Below are positions 51,401 through 59,400 of a DNA stretch of 64,000 nt, piece by piece. Position 1 is the stretch's first letter. Each line of letters opens with the position of its first letter. Below the pieces are notes generated by a model that saw only the letters and a list, made by a program, of their open reading frames with translations, had not been told where the DNA came from and searched no databases. Both the position numbers and the translations under genes were made by a program. This DNA comes from Lutjanus erythropterus (lineage: Eukaryota; Chordata; Actinopteri; Lutjaniformes; Lutjanidae): contig CM034591.1 of NCBI GenBank assembly GCA_020091685.1, positions 27,061,312 to 27,125,311 of the forward strand, written 5' to 3'.

Positions 51401-52138
51401 AGTTTCCAATGTCATGTTTTTTTCCATGTAGCTCTCTGAAATACTAAAGAATAGAGTAATGTAATTTTCCATTACATCTTTTTATGTACAAAAATTAGCA
51501 AAAATTGGACGGGTTATGCAATATTGATTTGTTAAAGTTTATTCTGAGGATGTTTAAGTTGGTTTTCTTTTTCTAGATATTTTTTTTAGTAATATTGTTT
51601 GGACAGTGTGGTATGTAGCTGTATGGACCTGACTCATATGAATGTATGATGTCCTGTACTGTAAGCCCATGTGGGTTGGGCATAGTTGAATGCTTGACAC
51701 AACAATAAAAATTTAATCCATTCATTCATGATACAATAGTACACTGTTCCTCAGTCTTGGGAACTCAACACCAGATGTTCGGTGATGAGGCCTCTATGGT
51801 CTTGAATGTCATGGACAGTAAATTCATAGACAGAAGACCCCTTTGATAGGTTTAGTGAGATCAATGAGAACAGAGGGAAACCTTAGAATCTGTGAAAGTC
51901 TCCACAAGTTGACTTCATACTGTCGTCGATTTACTGGAAACCAGTGGCTGTGTTTAAACTTTTTATAGTAGTGAAACATAAATGCAGATGATTTTCAATT
52001 TGTGAAAAAACCTGCAGCACAGTCAGAGGCAGATATGTGGAGAATATTATGATAATCAGGATATATTACTTACACATTAAGTGGTTGCCAGGCAGGCCAC
52101 TGCGCTTTCATTTTGATGACTGTCAGGACGTCATCACC
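30333..52138 (-). CDS. spon1: F-spondin (spon1), 3' portion: ten coding exons
   Basis: Secreted extracellular-matrix adhesion protein, known in vertebrates for floor-plate-guided axon outgrowth and for binding matrix and APP/ApoE-receptor family proteins. CDS is complement(join(30333..30496, 31717..31983, 33826..33990, 34288..34455, 34548..34718, 38490..38672, 38782..38857, 40981..41121, 44025..44226, 52074..52138)): 1602 bp, 533 residues plus TAG. Domains, numbered from the first residue in the window: C-terminal half of spondin_N (1 to about 120), acidic linker (137-162), TSR1 (168-219), TSR2 (227-279), TSR3 (284-335), TSR4 (340-390), TSR5 (394-445), basic linker (446-479), TSR6 (481-533). 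The C-terminus KEIRACNVHPC is typical of F-spondin. As I recall it, human SPON1 has 807 residues, so about 270 N-terminal residues (signal peptide, reeler, first half of spondin_N) are missing here and should lie beyond 64 kb. All nine junctions keep frame. Which teleost paralogue this is remains open. Confidence 0.95.
30497..31716 (-). other. spon1 last intron with two repeat fragments
   Basis: This 1220-bp intron holds an AT-rich hAT-like fragment (about 31203-31420, with ATTAATGATTAATTGATT) and, at about 31440-31566, a diverged relative of the nested element at 12.0-12.96 kb, ending CTTTCCACCACTG. Confidence 0.6.
31440..31566. mobile_element. Fragment of the ACTTAAGTAC-type miniature element
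   Basis: Repeated ACTTGTACTTGAGTAC motifs followed by TCCACCACTG, the same terminal phrase as the right end of the element at 12956. Confidence 0.6.
31717..31983 (-). CDS. spon1: spon1 exon: TSR5 plus basic linker
   Basis: A 267-bp exon, phase 1 on both sides, residues 391-479. TSR5 runs from IDCIMSEWTEWSECNKSCG to CKIRKC, with WTEW and CNKSCGKG motifs. It is followed by a 34-residue linker rich in K and R (about residues 446-479) leading to TSR6. The linker contains KKRRK and REKRR; REKR fits the furin-type R-X-K/R-R consensus. In mammals TSR5 and TSR6 are the matrix-binding repeats and F-spondin is released by plasmin, so a protease-sensitive linker makes sense. Acceptor TCTTCAG; the donor GTTGGT is unusual but is the only nearby one that keeps frame. 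Confidence 0.94.
31984..33825 (-). other. spon1 intron, no other feature seen
   Basis: The intron between the TSR4 and TSR5 exons. AT-rich, with no exon-like or repeat signal that I can name. Confidence 0.5.
33826..33990 (-). CDS. spon1: spon1 exon: thrombospondin type 1 repeat 4
   Basis: A 165-bp exon, phase 1 on both sides, residues 336-390. It reads TIPCMLSSWSEWSDCSVTCG and ends EKCMLPEC. WSEW and CSVTCGKG are the two modification motifs. Acceptor TTGTGTGCAG, donor GTAAGT. The codon at the boundary with the TSR3 exon is CAT (His), as in human. Confidence 0.96.
34288..34455 (-). CDS. spon1: spon1 exon: thrombospondin type 1 repeat 3
   Basis: A 168-bp exon, phase 1 on both sides, residues 280-335. 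It reads PSSCLVTEWGEWDVCSATCG and ends EKCMMPEC. It carries a WxxW motif and the O-fucosylation motif CSATCGLG. Acceptor TTTTGCCCTCAG, donor GTGAGT. Confidence 0.96.
34548..34718 (-). CDS. spon1: spon1 exon: thrombospondin type 1 repeat 2
   Basis: A 171-bp exon, phase 1 on both sides, residues 223-279. TSR2 starts at ASTCMMSEWIAWSPC and ends at NEEC. WIAW is a C-mannosylation motif and CSMSCGMG an O-fucosylation motif. Acceptor CCGACTCTTTAG, donor GTGAGT. It lies only 92 bp upstream of the TSR3 exon, while the intron before it is 3.77 kb. Confidence 0.96.
34985..35620 (+). mobile_element. Degenerate non-LTR retrotransposon (CR1/L2-like), 3' end
   Basis: Plus-strand translation reads KLVHTFITHRLDNCSALLSC and then FVQNAAGSKI, followed in a shifted frame by LPVSFRI. 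These match the conserved end of the reverse-transcriptase ORF (LIHAFVTSRLDYCNALLSG...LIQNAAARVL...LHWLPVSFRI) of fish CR1/L2-type LINEs. The 3' part ends TTTGAGCTGCACTTCTTGTA, a typical tail phrase. Frameshifts and stops show that it is dead. It is opposite in orientation to spon1. Confidence 0.8.
37290..37500 (-). mobile_element. Fragment of a Tc1/mariner-related repeat
   Basis: On the minus strand the phrases CTGAAATTGAAGCTGAAACT, TTTAACCTCACTATCACCAT and TTTCAAATCCAGTGTGCAAT follow the order found in abundant fish Tc1-like miniature elements. Ends were not resolved. Confidence 0.45.
38490..38672 (-). CDS. spon1: spon1 exon: thrombospondin type 1 repeat 1
   Basis: A 183-bp exon with phase-1 introns on both sides, residues 162-222. 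It encodes DDTPETCIYSNWSPWSAC and the rest of TSR1, ending in GPGCSDE. WSPW is a C-mannosylation motif (WxxW), and CSSATCEKG fits the longer form of the O-fucosylation consensus for TSRs. Acceptor TCCTGCAG, donor GTGAGT. Confidence 0.96.
38782..38857 (-). CDS. spon1: spon1 exon: acidic linker before TSR1
   Basis: A 76-bp exon, residues 137-161 plus one base of codon 162. It reads GEQCNIVPDNVDDIVADIAQ followed by EEKEE. The run of D and E makes it strongly acidic, as in other F-spondins. The acceptor is CCACAG and the donor GTCTGA, weak at +3. Only 109 bp separates it from the TSR1 exon. Its length is not a multiple of three, so skipping it would break the frame. Confidence 0.93.
38858..40980 (-). 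other. spon1 intron, no other feature seen
   Basis: The 2.1-kb intron between the spondin_N end exon and the acidic linker exon. No exon-like signal. A weak TATATATGTGTGTATAT tract lies at 39704-39720. Confidence 0.5.
40981..41121 (-). CDS. spon1: spon1 exon: end of spondin_N
   Basis: A 141-bp exon, exactly 47 codons (residues 90-136), phase 0 on both sides. It includes DKIRPLTSLDHPQSPFYDPE and ends in VERIARK, matching the segment between spondin_N and the first TSR in vertebrate F-spondins. The acceptor is TTCTTTTAG; the donor is GTCTGT, which is weak at +3 and +4. Because it is a multiple of three and symmetric, skipping it would keep frame. Confidence 0.95.
41598..41680 (+). repeat. Dispersed repeat tail (CTGATGAAGATCC...CGAAAGT)
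   Basis: TCCTGATGAAGATCCAAGTG followed by GGTCGAAAGTCATTATTAAA resembles a widely dispersed fish repeat motif (CTGATGAAGG...CCGAAACGT). Confidence 0.5.
42000..42060 (+). repeat. Dispersed repeat (GATGCTTTTATCCAAAGC type)
   Basis: CTGATGCTTTTATCCAAAGC followed by AACTTATAATAAGTGC matches a short repeat common in fish genomes (GACGCTTTTATCCAAAGCGACTTACA). Confidence 0.6.
44025..44226 (-). CDS. spon1: spon1 exon: core of spondin_N
   Basis: A 202-bp exon, residues 22-89. Its first base completes the valine codon begun in the exon at 52 kb. It carries the family hallmarks PSPDWNVGLSAEDLC, CGWVQ and PWDAGTDSGVTYE. The conserved acidic residues D50, D79 and D83 sit in loop-like motifs and may be metal ligands of the beta-sandwich domain (inference). 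The acceptor is CTGTCCTCCTCAG; the donor GTCAGC lacks the usual purine at +3. Confidence 0.95.
44690..44870. mobile_element. hAT-like repeat fragment
   Basis: TTTTCTGACATTTCATGGAG, CAACTAACCGATTAATCGAG and AAAATAATCGAGATATTAAT follow the order of an abundant fish hAT-type repeat. Confidence 0.6.
45411..45434. repeat. (CA)n microsatellite
   Basis: Pure AC dinucleotide repeat of about 24 bp. Confidence 0.95.
46290..46380. repeat. Dispersed teleost repeat
   Basis: GTGAGGCCACAGTGACCTTG and AATCTAATCAGTTCATCCTT followed by GAGTCTAACTGGATGTT match a common percomorph repeat. The same unit occurs inverted at about 19440-19500. Confidence 0.65.
46440..46690 (+). pseudogene. BED-finger hAT transposase remnant
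   Basis: In frame from 46536 the translation is KKIKFQEKWINSDFVRAQGT, a TAA stop at 46596-46598, then KVTCVICKQGNSVLKE. This resembles the N-terminal BED/ZBED-type zinc finger of hAT-family transposases and their domesticated relatives (FQEKW...CxxC...VLKEYNL-RHY-TKH). The first CxxC pair is present; the expected H...H is degraded, and the stop shows it is not functional. Confidence 0.45.
48480..48660. repeat. Dispersed teleost repeat
   Basis: GGTTGCCTTTTGGAGATTTG followed by GAATGCACTCCTGTAG matches the copy at 19540-19620. Confidence 0.6.
49118..49133. repeat. Poly-C run
   Basis: Sixteen consecutive C on the plus strand. Confidence 0.95.
49830..50110. promoter_or_regulatory. Possible conserved non-coding element in spon1 intron
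   Basis: A repeat-free block with clustered homeodomain-like sites (CAATTAATTGG, GCTAATTAGCCC) and balanced composition unlike the surrounding AT-rich intron. Enhancer function is only a guess; no comparison could be run. Confidence 0.3.
50910..51260. mobile_element. hAT-like repeat, diverged copy of the 63.8-kb repeat
   Basis: AATATGGTAAAAAAAAAAAT, GCATCACAATTTTATTTTTA and ATAAAATCATGATGATGTGG occur in the same order as at 63806-64000. The two are old copies of one family. Confidence 0.65.
52074..52138 (-). CDS. spon1: spon1 exon: spondin_N, part 1 in window
   Basis: A 65-bp exon, residues 1-21 plus two bases of codon 22. It reads GDDVLTVIKMKAQWPAWQPL and then NV, a highly conserved spondin_N stretch. 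The acceptor follows a T-rich tract ending GTAG and the donor is GTAAGT, the consensus form. The upstream intron is phase 0 and the downstream intron phase 2. It is separated from the next exon by a 7.85-kb intron and from the missing 5' exons by at least 11.8 kb. Confidence 0.93.
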
Positions 52139-55100
52139 CTACAAAAAAAGGGGGACAGACAAAAGACACAAAAAACTCAATCTCCACAATTTCAGGCCCC
52201 TGAATTAATCAGCACTTCACTCTCAAACCATCGCGATTCACAGGTGAATGATTAAAATGATAAATGGGAGACTTTTTCCATTTCCACTATAAGCTATGGT
52301 CAATGCATAAAGATGGTACGACTAGTCAAAAGAGCCAAAACACAACTTCAGATAGAGAAGAAGAAAAGTGCTGGCTACAGAACAAAGATTAATTCAAATT
52401 GGAAAGGACAAAATGTTAAATGCAGTTACGACACACAAGGTTCAAAAGAGCCTGTGTTCTCCACAAAATATGAGAGAAGACCTTGCAACAAAATCCTTAC
52501 ATAAGTCTGAATTATGTCTAGAATGTAAAGGAAGGCTGAAACAAGACCGGAATGAAAGAAATGCATTACATTTCTGCCTGAATACTCAGAGAAAATTCAA
52601 AATGCCTTTTCTGACAAACTATGCCGAGTAATTTTAACTTCAAGAAGATACAAGTCTTTCTAGGTACTAGTGTAGATATTCTCTGGGGGACACGGGTAGG
52701 TGGCCTCAGTTACAAGGCAGCAAGCCTTTCACAGACAATAAAGCGTAACTTGCAAACAATGAGAAATGAGGAATATATGAGGGAAAATAACTCAATCTGA
52801 TAGATCAATGTTGCTGGGATTCATGTGTGCAATGTTCAATCTGCAACAAGTGTGCCTCTTTGCAAAGTTTTTATTTTTAACTGTTTTTTTTTAACAGTTG
52901 AAAGAATTTCATGAATTATCGTTTACCAAATAATAATGTCACACTGCTGAGCTTTTTCTTTAGCACTTTATCTCTAGTCTCTAGCGAATGCATAGATTAG
53001 AAAATCCTCTTTACTCTGTGGCTGCAATGGAGATTTTATTCAGTAAATAACATAATGCTCTTCATGTTTCTGCATCACTCCTGTATGAGTTGCAAGACAG
53101 ACCTCAAAACTTGTGATGTCACAAATCATGCTCCCACACGGAGCAGCAAAGAACAACTTATGGATGCATTTTGGGGTGACATTATTTAGTTAGTTGAATA
53201 ATAGAAGGCCTAAGGAAGTATTTCATACATGTTACATTTGTGCTTGATGTTCTGTTTGCCCCACAGTTCTTAAAAAATAAATAAAATTGAGCAAAATCTC
53301 ACTCTTTCTTACCAGTGGACACCATAAAGTGAAAACAAGCTCCATAAAATGGAGTGCAATATCATGAAATCCAATAAAATACCACAAGACAACCTGAACA
53401 TGAACATCATATCCTGCCCGTGTGAGTTATCAATCAGACTTGAAACCCTCCAGTCAAATTCCCACTGCTTCCCTCAAAAGCTATTAGAAAACATTGTCAA
53501 AATGTTCTATTCAGACAATGCTAAACAGATAATTAGGGAAGGAAATTAACTAATTTTCTGTCAAATTACTACCTCTCATTAAAAAAGAAACGTGTAAGTA
53601 TGTTCATAATGTGTTTAATTATTGGAATGATGCCAGTAACCCTACTTCCTGTATAACTTTTGTTCCAGTAACCAAAATGACAGCCCAACCCTCATCTCTT
53701 GCTCTGTGTTATTGAATTTCACTGCAGCAAATCTGACAGGCTGATAATAAGCACAGCAGACTAATCCTATTTTAGATTCAAGGATGTAACTCATGGGCTG
53801 AGCCTGTGCTTTGGATTCAAATATTATATACTCATGCTTTTTTGTTTCCACAATCTGACACAATATAGCATTTTTACTGAGGCTTTACACTTTCAAGCAA
53901 ACATTTCATCATATTTTACATCATATTTTTCTTACAAATTTACCATGAAGAGCAGTTGAGTACGAGAAGGAAAAAAAAGGTCAAGGTGCTACTTTTGGTT
54001 TAGATTCTCAGGGAAATTTGAATAGAGAAAAAAAATGTTTGGTTTGTTCCTCTGCACAAAGAAACAGATTTATGTTTTAGAAAGATACACTTGTTAGGTG
54101 TAGTTTGTATTATAAGAGCTAAAAAAGTAATGCAGCTTCTGATGTGACTGCAGGTAGATATACAGAGAGCGAGAAAAAGCTTGCTTATTTTGTTTTTAAC
54201 AGATCATCTGTCTCTTAAATGTGATCTGGGACAGAGGTTTTCAACATCCAATTTCCCTGGCTGCAGGTGAAAAGAAAGGAGCTTGGAGCTTAGGGGTCTG
54301 ATGAGGCCTGGAGCTCGCGAATATTGCTGTGGGACCTTTAGAGATACAGATATCTCACTACTGGCAACATCCAAGACAGTGACAAGGATCACTAGTGAGC
54401 AAGCCAAAAAAGACCTTCGCCCACAATTTAGTCTTTTGGCAGCCATTTGCAGAACAAATTGAACTGTCAAGTTGCGACTCATAACTGCTGAAAAGGACAC
54501 ATTTCATGTTCTGCACCTGCAACCCCAGAAACATCAGATTTTTCTTCCCCTTTATCCCTCTCTTTTTTGTCCTTGAACATCCCATAATAATGATCCCCAA
54601 ACGGCCATATGGCCTATTTGAATCAGGTTAGCCTTCTAAAATCGTGTAAATTTAGCATGATTCAGCTCTGAGTGTAAGAAAAGGTGAGAAACCTGCATTT
54701 CTCCACTATGAAGTGATAATAAAATATCAAAGTGGAGGCCAGTGTGTGGATTTTAAAATGGTGCAGCTTTGGACCTCTCTGATATGTGCTTCTTCTGAGG
54801 GGAGGACTCTTCCCCCACCCTAAAGTGCTATGCTGGCTAGGGCACCACTTTTAATGGAGATCAGAGGAGTTGATATGATTGGATGTAATTGATGCCAGCT
54901 TCACAAGTTGTCAGCCGGCACACCGTGCGCCCCTGGTCATGAAAATACCACAAGAGCACTGCAAAATGTAGCCCAAAGGCGAGACAGCAACACGCATTAA
55001 AGTCAAAATTTAAAACCTCGATGATATAATTTGTTACTATAATGAAGATGTGTCATATTTTCCTAAATAACATAGACTTCTCTTTGCTTTCAAAAGTAGA

Positions 55101-55469
55101 GCATCATATTTCAGACTATCATGTTTGTTAGCTACATCACTCAACCTCTAAAAAGTTGTCAAATACATACATCAACTGTTCTACAGTCTTTCAAAAAAAA
55201 ACATGATTCAGTGTTGAATTTAAATATATTATGTGTATCCATGCAACAAACTGAAAAGCACACTTACTACACATTAAACCCCTTCTCCTTTGATTACTGG
55301 AATCACCAATGAACCAGTCACCTCCTGCTCTTGCACCTCTTCTACATACACACACTGTGTGTGAGGCAGTGTATACTTCTGTATCTCCTGCCAGACCTCA
55401 GCAGGGTGAACAGACTGTGGCTGTAGAGTTTTCCTGTTCTGGATCATGTACATCCCATGCCAGTTCATG

Positions 55470-56190
55470 ATGTTTCCAGTCAAGATACTCTTTATTGCTC
55501 ATCTATAAGAGTGAACAAGAATTAAGCACAGGAACTATACAGGCTTTTTTGAGCCTTCTTGACCATGGTGGAGATATGTGATGTCCATGATGATTGTTGG
55601 AACCTTGGTGCAAAACACCAATATTTTTGGTTGAAATGCTCAGAGTGGTTCAAAATTAGGTGCTTGATCTAGATGTTGATTCCTAGACACCTAAACTGTT
55701 CATCTACTGCACCTCAGCTCCACTGATGTAGACAGGGATGTGTGTATTTCCCTCCTTTTTCTGAAAATGAACAATCAGTTCCTTGGTTTTGCAGACATTG
55801 AGCAGTATGTTGTTTTCTGTGCTCCCCTCCTCAAGACTGTTGATTTCCTCCCGAAGCACGAAAGAGCTCAACACACTGCCCTGGTGGGCTCTGGTGTTGA
55901 TCATGCCAGTCCGAACTGTCTGGGGTCCGTTTGTGAGTCCAATCTCAAGTTGTATCCAGTGTGGTATTTAATCCCAGAGTGGTAAGACTGGCAATCAGCT
56001 TCATAGGGGAGATTGTGTTAAATGCTGAGCTGAAATCAACAAGGTGAGAGCAGAGTGGAGGGCAGTGTAGATGGCATCCTTATTGTATCTATGGATATTA
56101 CCAGGACTGAAGGTTCTGTTCGGACTCTTAGCCCAAGCGACTCCACTGCTGACACAGTTAAGACAGTTTATGGCGCTCGCTATGGATGAG
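55470..56190 (-). mobile_element. Degenerate LINE reverse-transcriptase fragment
   Basis: Minus-strand translations across several frames give SAFNTI followed by MKLIASL, INTRAHQGSVLSS, ILLNVCKTKELIVHFQKK with IPVYISGAEVQ, and SILTGNIMNWHGMYMIQNRK. These correspond in order to fish LINE motifs (FSSAFNTI, STGAPQGCVLSP, LSLNVSKTKELIVDYRK, SILTSCITVWYGN). The catalytic FADD region is deleted and frames are broken. It belongs to the CR1/L2/Rex-like group. Confidence 0.85.
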
Positions 56191-57564
56191 GACACCAGCT
56201 AAATACCCCAAGAAAATGCAAGCAAACAAACTCATCTGCTTGTTAAACCCTGGACACTGGACAATCCAGTCAAGCTCAATGTTTCAAATGATTTTTAGCA
56301 GTAATTTTAGCGGCCATGAACTCTTTGATCTATGCTATCCTGCTCTGCATTTAAACTAATATTGGCATTATTCTAATAATTGCCTATAATGATTATTTTA
56401 AGGACTATACATCATAGAACTACCTATCATAGCTCGCTACTAAGAAGGCTGTCCCTCCTTCATTATACTTTATGGACTTTCATGAGAACATTTACATCAA
56501 TAGATGGATGGTCTTACTGAAACTGTCTCATATTTTTAACTTCCCCCAACTCATTACACCACTGAGCTAAATGTTCCCCTACATGTGGGTAAAACATGGT
56601 ACACAGTAGAATCTCACTCTTGGCTCTCCTTCCCTTCCCTTAATTGAGTCTTCAGTCTATGTAGAAAGTCTCTGAAGTCTCTGTAGGATCAATATAGAGG
56701 ATGTGATCCAATATTTCCCATCATTACTTACTAATTACCAGAAACCCATCACTTAGTAACTCCCTCGACATTTTGATGGAATAGATACATTCTATAATTA
56801 ATTTGCAGACTTGTCAGTACAGTCCGCAAGCTAGGCTGTAGCCAGAGGCTCATCTGCCCCTCGGTACAGTGGTATTCATTTTTTATTTCCTTAATTGACA
56901 GTTGGTGGTGAAGATGGATTTGTAGCATTAAACACACAACTTTTATAAATGCTTTAATCTAGTAGTTTGCTCGCTTAACAGCTGCATCACATGTTACACA
57001 ATGGCACACAAGCAAAATAAAACTTCTGATATATTTGGTTCAGACTCACTAAGTTTGTCTTCGAGGGCAATTTGTGTTCGGAATTAACTTCTAGCTTTTT
57101 GCACCTATGTTGCTTGACCTGAGTGCTCAAGTTTTTATCTTAGTCACTGAAAAAATCATGCGAATCAGGAGCATTACACAAGCAAATAGCCTACTTCATC
57201 ACGAAAACCACAGCTTGCAAACTTCAGCTAGAATATCAATCTATCCGAGTCAGGGACCTTAACACCCTAATGGACTGCTTTTGACAGTGATATGAATTAC
57301 TCTCCATGCAACACAAATCCTCAGACATCCCTCTATCTTTTTTTGCATAGTTTTTGGAGAAAACAACTATGACTTTTCACATTTGCATGAGAATAAAATG
57401 GCTTTAAAAGCCTTTAACAAAATAAAAAAAAACAAAAAACAAAGAACAGTCTTGTTTTTAGCTTGCCAACTGTGCATTTGAATTTTTACTGATAAACTAC
57501 AACATGAACTGTTGTGCTTTTGGTATATAAAGGGCCATATAATTCTTAAAATAAATATGAAATA

Positions 57565-58327
57565 TTAACTCTTTCCCCACCAGCGTCCTTTTAAAAAGTT
57601 GCTAGCCAGTGCCAGCATTTTTAACAAAATTCACTGATTTCACTGAACACCCACAGAACATTCAGTTCTATCAATGTGTTAACATGGAATAAATCAGAAA
57701 GAAAGAACACATCTTCGAGTTTCAAAAGAGTTTCAACCTTTTTTGTTCTAGCTTCATTCATTTCTTTTTAATAAGCACTTGAATGTTGGTTGGTTGCATC
57801 AAAAAATCCACTTTTCAGACAAAATAACTGAAAATATCAACATTTTTAAGAAGAATATCGTCTTCACATTCACGTTTTGACTTTTGTTTTTTATCACTTC
57901 AAATTACGTGTGCGACATCACTGTCATCTGTGTGGTTAATGTTAGGTGTATGTGTGTCCTGCCCCCCACCCAAAACACTATCTGAGAGGCCTGAGGACGA
58001 GAACGCTCTCTGCCACAGCTGCAGCACGAGTCCCAGGGGCTGCGGTGTAAGCAGCCTTGCTGTGTCCCAGCTGCTGTTGGGGTCCAGGAGCCGTGGTGTG
58101 AGCAGCCTCGCTCTGTGCCTGGGCTCTGTGGCCGGGTTGTGACGCTCTCTGACCCGCAGATCTGTTGCTGAACACAAATGTTTTCACGCTAGACGACATC
58201 ATCTTTTTTGACAGATGATCTGTCACAGCATCCCCTACCGCCTAGCAGTGAAAACAGCAATTGACGGATGGAGAAGAGTTGTGTCTTAAATAATGACATA
58301 TCTCGTCAATGGCAGGGAAAGAGTTAA
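57565..58327. mobile_element. TTAA-bounded non-autonomous DNA transposon, 763 bp
   Basis: Left end TTAACTCTTTCCCCACCA; the right end inverted reads TTAACTCTTTCCCTGCCA. TTAA at both edges fits the target duplication of piggyBac or Kolobok elements, with TIRs beginning CTCTTTCCC. The interior holds an imperfect tandem duplication of about 52 bp (copies start at 58016 and 58068) in a GC-rich patch, and a minus frame at 57978-58226 with no recognised transposase domain. Confidence 0.8.
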
Positions 58328-59108
58328 AACTTATCTAAATTGCAGATTTTAGTTCACCATTAAAGTAAACTGGTGCAATTCATGGTGAAAACAGATACTT
58401 TGCTAGAATCTGAGCTTTGCTTTCCTATACTCTGTGGTAGTTTGACTTGCACAAAGGTTTGAATCTGTATCTTCCTGAGAATTAGTAGAAATTAAAATTG
58501 CAAACTTCAAAAGCACAATACTAATATTTGCTGTTTATCTCTCAAGTATGCAAATGTAAACCTTTCTGCTTTTGGACTCTAAAGAGAAAGCAGCAATCTT
58601 TTGCTGAATCCATCCATTAGAGACAAATATTGCAGCATGCTGCCATAAATAAACTCACTTTCACCGCTTCACACAACTTTCCTGTTAAGTTTAATGAGTG
58701 GTAGCACAGAGATTTATTGGCTTAATGACAAAATGTGCAACAGATCATTACCTTAGCACAGAATCCCAAGACTCTGAATGCATCTCTCAATTAACAAGCA
58801 TAAATGTGCATGCATCTGTTCATTCAGTTAGACCATTAGTATGCCAGACTAAAATGTCAAATTATGTTGACTGATTTCACTGACAGCAAGAGAAAAAGAA
58901 AGAAGGAACTTCCCGCCTGCTTTTTAAAGAGTGACAAAGAGCATCCCATAATGACATGCAGACATTTTAGAGGAAAGTGTCAGGCTTCTGAATGAGAAGT
59001 TCACAGTCATCTTCAATATTATTTACAAAAGCATTTGTTCCCAATAGCAGTAGGCTATAATGGGTGTACATTAGAGGTACAGGTATTGTATTCTTCTTGA
59101 TAAAGTAT

Positions 59109-59127
59109 GTAAGTAAGTAAGTAAGTA
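59109..59127. repeat. (GTAA)n microsatellite
   Basis: Four to five tandem GTAA units. Confidence 0.9.
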
Positions 59128-59166
59128 TTATATATGATCATTTTCCACATACACCAACCTTTGAGC

Positions 59167-59400
59167 TAGGGCTGTGATGATAACTGCAATGCCACAATAC
59201 CATGGCCATGTGATGCCTACCACAGGGTTGAGCTCATTACTGTCATCAACCCAAATTTTATTTTGAAGGGTCAAACAAAATGTTACTTTGCACAGTACGT
59301 TTGAGATCAGTGCTGTCACACATGACAACACGGCGTCTGACTGGTTGACAGACTCAACCAAAGGCATCATGGGATTGCCAGTGGGTGATCATCAACAGTG
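59167..59400. mobile_element. Probable hAT-like repeat fragment
   Basis: Begins TAGGGCTGTGATGATAACTG, a terminus resembling the TAGGGCTG starts of fish hAT elements (compare 63799). The right end was not resolved. Confidence 0.45.

Larger units (their letters stand above)
44227..52073 (-). other. spon1 7.85-kb intron
   Basis: Holds a hAT-like fragment (44690-44870), a (CA)n run, a teleost repeat (46290-46380), a BED-type transposase remnant (46440-46690), a repeat (48480-48660), a C-run, a possibly conserved block (49830-50110) and a second hAT-like fragment (50910-51260). No additional spon1 exon was found. Confidence 0.55.

Noticed and set aside
54204..54500. 98-codon minus-strand frame with a hydrophobic middle
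   Set aside because: No homology I recognise, no flanking splice sites in a compatible phase, and an overlapping frame is equally open.
59128..59370. 80-codon minus-strand frame
   Set aside because: It is explained by the hAT-like repeat beginning at 59167.
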